From Andrena cerasifolii (Eukaryota > Arthropoda > Insecta > Hymenoptera > Andrenidae), in the NCBI RefSeq assembly GCF_050908995.1, contig NC_135130.1, positions 4,767,001 through 4,831,000 on the forward strand: DNA of 64,000 nucleotides, in the 5' to 3' direction. The notes beneath the pieces were generated by a model. The model did not search any database and was not told where the DNA came from. It saw only the letters and a list, made by a program, of their open reading frames with translations. Every line of letters starts with the position of its first letter. Position 1 is the first letter of the stretch. The translations under genes were made by a program, and so were the position numbers. Below, in pieces: positions 48,080 to 56,927 of the stretch.

Positions 48080-48583
48080 ATGTTGTTAACATTATTTGTC
48101 ACAGCAATAGCCACTGGAATGGATATTTTAGCCGAAAATCCATTTTTGCCGAAGAATTCGCTGGATTTCGCAATTGTAACTAACCGTCGACCTTGTTTTG
48201 ATCGGGGGACATCATTCCTCGAAGTCTACATAAGGAGCTCACAGATCTTCATGTACTCAGTCGTCGTCGGTCCTCCGGGTTTGAAAGACCTCCGGGAACC
48301 CTGGAGCTGCCGAGCCACCTGGATCCACTGGACTTCCTGGGGACCTGGTCAGGGGTTCAACCCTGGTTCTTCCTTCCCCTCCCACCTGGAGCTGCCGAGC
48401 CACCTGGATCCACTGGACTTCCTGGGGACCTGGTTCTTCCTCCCCCTCCCCCCGGAGCTGCCGAGCCACCTGGACCATTCGGAACTGCTGAACTTGCTGG
48501 CGACCTGGTCAGGATTTCAACCCTGGTTCTTCCGCCAGCCTCTCGCCCCTCTGGCCTGGGTTCGTTTATTCGCTTGGTGCTGA
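48080..48583 (+). CDS. Unrecognised open frame with hydrophobic start (weak)
   Basis: A 167-codon frame begins MLLTLFVTAIATGMDILAE, which could be a signal peptide, and then enters a DNA repeat (48298-48520) rich in CCTGGAGCTGCCGAGCCACC. The repeat period is 85 bp and then 66 bp, so successive copies fall in different frames: one frame gives PGAAEPPGSTGLPGDL, another gives LELPSHLDPLDFLGTW. A GTAAGT donor-like motif follows at 48601. I do not recognise a family, and a real protein is doubtful because the repeats do not keep frame. Confidence 0.2.
   Translation: MLLTLFVTAIATGMDILAENPFLPKNSLDFAIVTNRRPCFDRGTSFLEVYIRSSQIFMYSVVVGPPGLKDLREPWSCRATWIHWTSWGPGQGFNPGSSFPSHLELPSHLDPLDFLGTWFFLPLPPELPSHLDHSELLNLLATWSGFQPWFFRQPLAPLAWVRLFAWC
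48298..48520 (+). repeat. Three imperfect copies of a CCTGGAGCTGCCGAGCCACC unit
   Basis: Copies start near 48301, 48386 and 48452. The shared core continues with GGACTTCCTGGGGACCTGG in the first two; the third diverges after CCACCTGGA. GC content is far above that of the neighbouring DNA. Confidence 0.8.
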
Positions 48584-48814
48584 TGAAATTTTGGGGTTCG
48601 GTAAGTCATTTAAAATTTTATTGTTTTGCGAATATCAAATCTGATTTCTTCGGTCGTTTTCCATCATCTGTCCTATTTCCATGCATACTTTCGAGAATTT
48701 TGCGCGAGTCGTTCTATTTTGTGTATTTCTTCGATGGGTTTGCATGATTTATTTTATTTGATGTATTTCTTCGATGGGTTTAAATGATTTATTTCATTTT
48801 CGTGAATTTCTTCG

Positions 48815-49318
48815 ATGGTTTTCTCTGATTCATTTCATCTCGTCGATGTCTTCGATGGTTTTCCCTGATTCATTTCATGTCTTCGATGGTTTTTCCTGAT
48901 TTATTTCATCTCGTCGATGTCTTCGATGGTTTTCTCTGATTCATTTCATCTCGTCGATGTCTTCGATGGTTTTCCCTGATTCATTTCATGTCTTCGATGG
49001 TTTTTCCTGATTTATTTCATCTCGTCGATGTCTTCGATGGTTTTCTCTGATTCATTTCATCTCGTCGATGTCTTCGATGGTTTTCCCTGATTCATATCAT
49101 CTCGTCGATGTCTTCGATGGTTTTCCCTGATTCATTTCATGTCTTCGATGGTTTTTCCTGATTTATTTCATCTCGTCGATGTCTTCGATGGTTTTCTCTG
49201 ATTCATTTCATCTCGTCGATGTCTTCGATGGTTTTCCCTGATTCATATCATCTCGTCGATGTCTTCGATGGTTTTCCCTGATTCATTTCATCTCGTCTAT
49301 GTCTTCGATGGTTTTTTG
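48815..49318 (+). repeat. Higher-order minisatellite (40/31/40-bp units)
   Basis: A 40-bp unit (TCTTCGATGGTTTTCTCTGA then TTCATTTCATCTCGTCGATG) alternates with a 31-bp version lacking CTCGTCGAT and with a second 40-bp variant carrying TTTTTCCTGATTTATTTC. The triplet of 111 bp recurs, giving higher-order organisation. Degenerate units extend left to about 48650. Confidence 0.85.
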
Positions 49319-49592
49319 TGACTTCTGTCACTCTGTCATGCATCTCATCGATGGGTCTACATTCTCTGCTCTTTCCTTCAAGTACTTATCTCTGCGGTGG
49401 TTTTGCATGCTCGTGCGTGCTCTGCTGTTGGTCGAAATTATCTCGATCGTCTCCAACTCAATAAGCTTTTCCTTAATTTATTTCCAGGCCGACCACACCG
49501 TTACTAACATATAGTAGTTGATTGTTTCAGCTTTTCAGGTTCACCGTTACTCGGGGAATGGAGTTAATAACACGATATATTTAAAAAGAAAC

Positions 49593-52510
49593 TAGTGAAA
49601 AGTGATAGTGAAAAGTGATAGTGAAAAGTGATAGTGAAAAGTGATAGTGAAAAGTGATAGTGAAAAGTGATAGTGAAAAGTGATAGTGAAAAGTGATAGT
49701 GAAAAGTGATAGTGAAAAGTGATAGTGAAAAGTGATAGTGAAAAGTGATAGTGAAAAGTGATAGTGAAAAGTGATAGTGAAAAGTGATAGTGAAAAGTGA
49801 TAGTGAAAAGTGATAGTGAAAAGTGATAGTGAAAAGTGATAGTGAAAAGTGATAGTGAAAAGTGATAGTGAAAAGTGATAGTGAAAAGTGATAGTGAAAA
49901 GTGATAGTGAAAAGTGATAGTGAAAAGTGATAGTGAAAAGTGATAGTGAAAAGTGATAGTGAAAAGTGATAGTGAAAAGTGATAGTGAAAAGTGATAGTG
50001 AAAAGTGATAGTGAAAAGTGATAGTGAAAAGTGATAGTGAAAAGTGATAGTGAAAAGTGATAGTGAAAAGTGATAGTGAAAAGTGATAGTGAAAAGTGAT
50101 AGTGAAAAGTGATAGTGAAAAGTGATAGTGAAAAGTGATAGTGAAAAGTGATAGTGAAAAGTGATAGTGAAAAGTGATAGTGAAAAGTGATAGTGAAAAG
50201 TGATAGTGAAAAGTGATAGTGAAAAGTGATAGTGAAAAGTGATAGTGAAAAGTGATAGTGAAAAGTGATAGTGAAAAGTGATAGTGAAAAGTGATAGTGA
50301 AAAGTGATAGTGAAAAGTGATAGTGAAAAGTGATAGTGAAAAGTGATAGTGAAAAGTGATAGTGAAAAGTGATAGTGAAAAGTGATAGTGAAAAGTGATA
50401 GTGAAAAGTGATAGTGAAAAGTGATAGTGAAAAGTGATAGTGAAAAGTGATAGTGAAAAGTGATAGTGAAAAGTGATAGTGAAAAGTGATAGTGAAAAGT
50501 GATAGTGAAAAGTGATAGTGAAAAGTGATAGTGAAAAGTGATAGTGAAAAGTGATAGTGAAAAGTGATAGTGAAAAGTGATAGTGAAAAGTGATAGTGAA
50601 AAGTGATAGTGAAAAGTGATAGTGAAAAGTGATAGTGAAAAGTGATAGTGAAAAGTGATAGTGAAAAGTGATAGTGAAAAGTGATAGTGAAAAGTGATAG
50701 TGAAAAGTGATAGTGAAAAGTGATAGTGAAAAGTGATAGTGAAAAGTGATAGTGAAAAGTGATAGTGAAAAGTGATAGTGAAAAGTGATAGTGAAAAGTG
50801 ATAGTGAAAAGTGATAGTGAAAAGTGATAGTGAAAGTGATAGTGAAAAGTGATAGTGAAAAGTGATAGTGAAAAGTGATAGTGAAAAGTGATAGTGAAAA
50901 GTGATAGTGAAAAGTGATAGTGAAAAGTGATAGTGAAAAGTGATAGTGAAAAGTGATAGTGAAAAGTGATAGTGAAAAGTGATAGTGAAAAGTGATAGTG
51001 AAAAGTGATAGTGAAAAGTGATAGTGAAAAGTGATAGTGAAAGTGATAGTGAAAAGTGATAGTGAAAATGATAGTGAAAAGTGATAGTGAAAAGTGATAG
51101 TGAAACGTGATAGTGAAAAAGTGATAGTGAAAGTGATAGTGAAAAGTGATAGTGAAAAGTGATAGTGAAAAGTGATAGTGAAAAGTGATAGTGAAAAGTG
51201 ATAGTGAAAAGTGATAGTGAAAAGTGATAGTGAAAAGTGGTGATAGTGAAAAGTGATAGTGAAAAGTGATAGTGAAAAGTGATAGTGAAAAGTGATAGTG
51301 AAAAGTGATAGTGAAAAGTGATAGTGAAAAGTGATAGTGAAAAGTGATAGTGAAAAGTGATAGTGAAAAGTGATAGTGAAAAGTGATAGTGAAAAGTGAT
51401 AGTGAAAAGTGATAGTGAAAAGTGATAGTGAAAAGTGATAGTGAAAAGTGATAGTGAAAAGTGATAGTGAAAAGTGATAGTGAAAAGTGATAGTGAAAAG
51501 TGATAGTGAAAAGTGATAGTGAAAAGTGATAGTGAAAAGTGATAGTGAAAAGTGATAGTGAAAAGTGATAGTGAAAAGTGATAGTGAAAAGTGATAGTGA
51601 AAAGTGATAGTGAAAAGTGATAGTGAAAAAGTGATAGTGAAAAGTGATAGTGAAAAGTGATAGTGAAAAGTGATAGTGAAAAGTGATAGTGAAAAGTGAT
51701 AGTGAAAAGTGATAGTGAAAAGTGATAGTGAAAAGTGATAGTGAAAAGTGATAGTGAAAAGTGATAGTGAAAAGTGATAGTGAAAAGTGATAGTGAAAAG
51801 TGATAGTGAAAAGTGATAGTGAAAAGTGATAGTGAAAAGTGATAGTGAAAAGTGATAGTGAAAAGTGATAGTGAAAAGTGATAGTGAAAAGTGATAGTGA
51901 AAAGTGATAGTGAAAAGTGATAGTGAAAAGTGATAGTGAAAAGTGATAGTGAAAAGTGATAGTGAAAAGTGATAGTGAAAAGTGATAGTGAAAAGTGATA
52001 GTGAAAAGTGATAGTGAAAAGTGATAGTGAAAAGTGATAGTGAAAAGTGATAGTGAAAAGTGATAGTGAAAAGTGATAGTGAAAAGTGATAGTGAAAAGT
52101 GATAGTGAAAAGTGATAGTGAAAAGTGATAGTGAAAAGTGATAGTGAAAAGTGATAGTGAAAAGTGATAGTGAAAAGTGATAGTGAAAAGTGATAGTGAA
52201 AAGTGATAGTGAAAAGTGATAGTGAAAAGTGATAGTGAAAAGTGATAGTGAAAAGTGATAGTGAAAAGTGATAGTGAAAAGTGATAGTGAAAAGTGATAG
52301 TGAAAAGTGATAGTGAAAAGTGATAGTGAAAAGTGATAGTGAAAAGTGATAGTGAAAAGTGATAGTGAAAAGTGATAGTGAAAAGTGATAGTGAAAAGTG
52401 ATAGTGAAAAGTGATAGTGAAAAGTGATAGTGAAAAGTGATAGTGAAAAGTGATAGTGAAAAGTGATAGTGAAAAGTGATAGTGAAAAGTGATCGTGCAA
52501 AGTGACAGTG
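49593..52510. repeat. 13-bp satellite array, about 224 copies
   Basis: About 2.9 kb of GTGATAGTGAAAA in near-perfect tandem. Rare variants cluster between about 50830 and 51640 (missing A, extra A, an inserted GTG), and the last copies at 52490-52510 decay. The minus strand contains no stop in any frame because the unit TTTTCACTATCAC never makes one. This yields a 985-codon open frame with a 13-residue peptide repeat that I reject as a gene. Confidence 0.98.
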
Positions 52511-52619
52511 AAAGAAGACATCTAAGGAAGCCTAGGCTAATTTATTATAGTATGAAGTATTTAAGGTCCCATGTAAAATTGCCAAGCAGTCACTAAATCA
52601 TTAACTTTGTTGTTCGTTT

Positions 52620-53205
52620 ATTGGCTCCTCATCTGTGATGAGGAGGTTACCGCTGCTTCCGTTTGCGGAAGCAAGTGACTGAGCATGGAATCGGTATGGG
52701 TGGATCAGTTTCATCCCTTGGTGTTCTTGTCCCAAGGGAAAAGTTTCGGGCGTAGGGGGCGCACCTTTTGGTACACTGCCTGCGTAAGTCACCCGGTTCG
52801 ATTACCCAATCTCAGTGTTGGACGGCTTGAGTCAGGTCAAGTGTTTGCTCCTGACGAGTCGCATCGGAGCAACAGGAATCGTCTGGGAGGCGCCGAGCGC
52901 TTTTCCCTTTTGACTTGGACAGCAGGGTGGTAGGAACTGCGCCGTCCAATACTTGTTTCATGCTTACCCTTCGCCTTTCCTTCTTTCCTGAATTTCTTTT
53001 AATCGAGTGATTGCTTGGCAGTTCCCTAGATTCTATATCTAAACCGAAGGGATCGATGGAACTTTGTTTCCATCCATCTCTTTGGTTTAGTAGGCTTCAT
53101 GTACAGGGAGATCGATGGAACTTTGATTCCATCTATCTCTCTACGGGTCTCCAAGCGCAGCAACCTCCTCGCGGTGAGACCTGATAATCGGTGAGAACCG
53201 AGCCG
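52620..53205 (+). ncRNA. Candidate structured RNA: chain of stem-loops
   Basis: Successive perfect or near-perfect hairpins: 52625-52645 (CTCCTCAT/ATGAGGAG), 52654-52673 (TGCTTCCG/CGGAAGCA), 52714-52739 (TCCCTTGG/CCAAGGGA), 52831-52855 (GTCAGG/CCTGAC), 53039-53090 (about 21 pairs including G-U), 53101-53144 (a related copy of the previous), 53146-53181 (GGTCTC/GAGACC) and 53188-53201 (TCGGT/ACCGA with a GAGA tetraloop). The stretch is GC-richer than its surroundings and lies next to the satellite inside the candidate transposon. I recognise no known RNA family, and transcription is unproven. Confidence 0.35.
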
Positions 53206-53264
53206 ATGGCTGCGATTGTCAAATATTCTAGTCGTATATAAGAATTTCTTTAACTTGCAATACT

Positions 53265-53537
53265 ATGGCAGAATGTAAGAATAAAATATGTAACTTAAAA
53301 TGTTGTTCGATTGTTCCTACCGAACCCCAGAATACGAATATAGTGTTAAGATGGAAGAATAAGTGCAAGTTGGAATATTTCAGCCAGATACTGGAACTGT
53401 TGAGTTTTTCACAATTTTTAAAGTCCTCTCTGCTTCAGCATTTTATTGAAATATACAAAGTTACAATTCCTTTGCGAGGTATTCCACGTTACATCATGAA
53501 AGCATGTCTTCCACAAGTAATGTTGTTATTTATATAA
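53265..53537 (+). CDS. Unrecognised 90-codon open frame (weak)
   Basis: The frame begins MAECKNKICNLKCCSIVPTE and has a Leu/Phe-rich second half. It starts 60 bp after the stem-loop region and ends near the right side of the candidate transposon. No domain is recognised, there is no neighbouring exon that I can link, and the length is within what AT-rich DNA yields by chance. Confidence 0.15.
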   Translation: MAECKNKICNLKCCSIVPTEPQNTNIVLRWKNKCKLEYFSQILELLSFSQFLKSSLLQHFIEIYKVTIPLRGIPRYIMKACLPQVMLLFI

Positions 53538-53916
53538 ATTTGTATGTTAAATAAATTTGTTTTGCGTTAAATAAACCGGAATAGGACAGCAAGGTTAAAA
53601 GACGAATGTGATATCGTTTTATTTTCTTCCTCCGTTCTCTTCCGTTGAACGAAATATGTTCATAAGACGATTTTTAAATTGTTACTCTAACAGAAACATT
53701 TGTAAATCGCGGGCATTAACTCTCAAAACATAAACTAGTTTTACTCGTGCTTAATTCTAGTTCCTACCACGCGTAGCGTTACAATCTGTTTTGAGACTTC
53801 ACCGGTAACGTTGCATGCGACACTAAAATGGCAAGGGGGTCCTAGGACCCCCTAAACCGGCGACACAAAAATACATTGCTTGATAGGTCTATTCTATACC
53901 TCGTCTGTGGCGTTGG

Positions 53917-54341
53917 TATCGTATGCAACGTTGGGAATATCGGCCATTTCGGTGTGACGTTTTTGTAGGAATGGCAAACTGCCGGTATCGTCGTTAACGT
54001 AGGTAACTTAATTGGTGTAGCTACCGTGGTTAATGTAGGAAACGTAGGTAACGTAGGTGAGACGAGAAGAAAATAGCAGTCACGACAGTAGCTCTAGCCG
54101 CAGCTTTAGAAAGGGATCGAAGTTGGGTGATAATAAATCACGATTCAGTTCTATAATTATCAAAAATATTATTAATGAAAGTATGTTGGTTTACAGACAA
54201 ACAGGGAGCACAGAATTGGGACTAAACGAATAATTACAGTCAAATTAATTACACCGGATATTATACAGTTCTCACAGTTACGCAATAAATAATATCACAT
54301 TCTTAAGATTCAGCTGTTGCTTTAAACGTTCCACATACGCC
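53917..54341. other. Non-coding spacer
   Basis: Nothing coding was recognised. A short run of GTAACGTAGG-type imperfect repeats lies at about 53995-54060. Confidence 0.4.
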
Positions 54342-54581
54342 CAGTAGCGGATTTAACAGGGCGGCTGATGAGCAGTTGCCGCCTAGGCCCCTGCACAGAA
54401 GGCCCCCGCAGGGCCCCATCTCCAAAAAAAAATTATGATTAGGTATAGGTATCCAAACACTACATTTTTAACGTACTACTACACTTGGCCCGTTTTTAGT
54501 AAACTACCTCTTCATTTTCCCCCAAAAATGGGCCCCTCAGAACGTCTGCCACCTGGGCCTTTTTTCTTAAATCCGCCACCG
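54342..54581. mobile_element. hAT-like miniature element with 8-bp target duplication
   Basis: The ends CAGTAGCGGATTTA (54342) and CGGTGGCGGATTTA (read inward from 54581) are inverted copies. Flanking 8-mers CATACGCC (54334-54341) and CATGCGCC (54582-54589) match at 7 of 8 positions, the length expected for hAT elements. The interior carries a further inverted pair based on GGGCCCC/GGGGCCC. It is non-coding. Confidence 0.7.
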
Positions 54582-56088
54582 CATGCGCCTCTTTTATAGC
54601 AGTATGATGATGGTATCTAATGTATCCATGGCATTTAGCAAGATTGAGAATTCTTCAATGTTCGTCCGTTGTATGTACATTTTTCTGTTAGTCACATATA
54701 GGGATATACACATATATACTATAATATGCTCTACATGGAATTGTTCGTTGTATTTTCATAGCAAAGCCCAACGAATTTCGTCTTTCAATAACTACTTTAT
54801 GTACAGTTTAGCCACATATTCAACCATTTTATGTACAATTTATTTTACTGCGGGATAAAGTGACAAGACGTTCCATTAATCTCAAGTGCTGCCTCAGTAC
54901 TAACAAGGAACATCACCCGATTGGCAATCCTAATACCTTCTTAACGATATGATATAGATTCTAACCCCTTCATGGAAAGACTGAGATGGACTTTGTTGTG
55001 AAGAATTGAAAAGGTCCGTTACTACTGCATTATCGGTAGAGTCCAAAGCTCTTTCCATTCAGGTGCAATTACTTTCGAGGCTCTTTCACTTTTGTGTCTT
55101 ATCATTTTGCCCCGCGGTGTCAATTCCTACGTCCGTTCAACCCAACAATTTCATATATCCTTCCTCCTTCTTGGAAGATAATATTAAGAGATTCCCAACG
55201 CAACACGCCAGGGGCCTCTTCATTTCAGATTTGTACGATTCAGGAAAGGGATGGATGCGTGTCGTAGACACCCTTTTCAGCCCGCCCTCGAACCTGACAG
55301 GAATATATTTCGGCTCGATTTATGGCCATGATTCGGAGCGCACCGCCTCCTTTTATTTGCGCCCCACGAATTTTCCAGTCATTCATATACAAGACGCGAT
55401 TTATTCGCGATCTATCACGAAACAGGTATCTACATAACGCCTGTCGGACAAGATTTATCGAATCCGACTGAATCGTCGATCTTTATTTACGTAACTACGT
55501 TTGGCCTTACAGGAAAGAGCATTTGTTAATTAATACAGCAGAGCAGATGGAATAAGTAATTAAAGGAATGCCCACCAGCTTTCACAGTTGGTACCCCCAG
55601 CAATTAAACAAACTTTAACGCGATACAACGAAATTGGTCCACTCCGTTAAGCATCCCAATTTTTATTTACCGGATGATCGAAAAGAAGCTTCTTTTCGTT
55701 CACTATCGAGTGACAATTGCAAGCAAAAAGGACGAGAAGGGCGCGTGCTCCTGCGAACGATCGAGAATCACAATTCGCTGTTCTCATGAAAAGTATAATT
55801 AATGAGGATCAGTCTTCTTGACGTTCAAAACGGCCTGGGTTAAGCCACCGGATCCATTCCGATAAAACTTGGAGTGTAAATTGGGGCTCGTGTTTCTCTC
55901 CAATTGGGCGGGATTAACGCAGTCCGCGCGAACGTCACGTCCCGGTTAAAAATGCTGCCAACTTTATCGCAACAGTGAAGCTCTAACCGTTTCACGATGA
56001 GCTGGAGCTTAGTTGCTAAGCGTTTCTACTACAAATGCCTCTTTTTCTTCGGGACACATGTATTATCTAGTCACCGTCTATACTACCG

Positions 56089-56408
56089 CTCAGAAGTTTG
56101 GACACACCCGTTAATCAAAAACAGTATTCTACACTTTTGGGTTAATACATGTAGACAATGGGAAATATGGTACTGTTATAAGTTACGCACAGGATATTTA
56201 AAACGGGCACCATTTATTATAAAATCTCCTCTTTATCAAAATATCTATCTTCTTCTCAATACAGCTATTTTACAGTCTTGGCATTCCTGTTAGAGTTGTA
56301 TAAAAGGACATAAGATATTAGTACCTGCAGAGGGAAGTAAATTAAATGCTAGAATTAATTCTAGATACAGGATGCAAGTATGGTAAGTGTACCCAAACTT
56401 TTGAGCGA
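56089..56408. mobile_element. Tc1/mariner-type miniature element
   Basis: CGCTCAGAAGTTTGGACACA at the left and CGCTCAAAAGTTTGGGTACA read inward from the right are inverted copies. Ends with AAGTTTGGACAC are typical of Tc1-like elements. The 320-bp body has no transposase. The flanking TA cannot be assigned cleanly on both sides. Confidence 0.6.
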
Positions 56409-56927
56409 CCCAACATATGTAGGTCTATAGTCCATAAAGACTATGGAGAGTGTGTTGAACTATCATGACACTTTTGGTTCGAGTAGAAAGATACAAACTT
56501 TACAGAATGCTTTATAAAGATAGATTTCGCTTAAACATTTGTCTGGGATGGTTCAGGAATTGTGGGTTGTGTGACAGAAAGTATTCATTAGGCAAAGTTC
56601 AGCTGTGACGTGAGAGACCACTCCGCTAGTTGTTAATGTCTTATGATACAATGTGAATCTTGGAGTAATTTGCTCCTACAAAACGTCTTCCTTACATAAC
56701 AGTTGTGGCTACTGCAATTGAGCCGTCAATCAACTTGATACTACCACCTGCGTCTCAGCTTCATACAACGTCCACTTCTGTTGGCACTGCCGCAGCTTCA
56801 TACCACACTGTCTCAAGCTAGCTTATTAACGTACCAATGTATTCCACTCAAGACTACCATGCCCACACCAGCGCGATGAAAAACAGTGGAGATCGCCTTT
56901 CTTACCTATTGGACCGTCCACCAGCCC

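Larger units (their letters stand above)
46837..53909. mobile_element. Candidate 7.07-kb DNA transposon with perfect 29-bp ends
   Basis: Positions 46837-46865 and 53881-53909 are exact reverse complements over 29 bp; the end begins CACAGACGAGGTATAGAATA. Immediately outside, GCGTTGG stands at 46830-46836 and again at 53910-53916, which fits a 7-bp target duplication. Inside are a subterminal inverted copy of the end (47739-47786), three tandem arrays, a chain of stem-loops and no transposase I can recognise. Plus frames at 48080-48583 and 53265-53537 have unknown products. A 7-bp duplication fits no superfamily cleanly. The element may be non-autonomous and enlarged by satellite growth. Confidence 0.6.

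Noticed and set aside
49564..52521. 985-codon minus-strand open frame
   Set aside because: It is the stop-free translation of a 13-bp satellite; the period is not a multiple of three and no independent coding signal exists.
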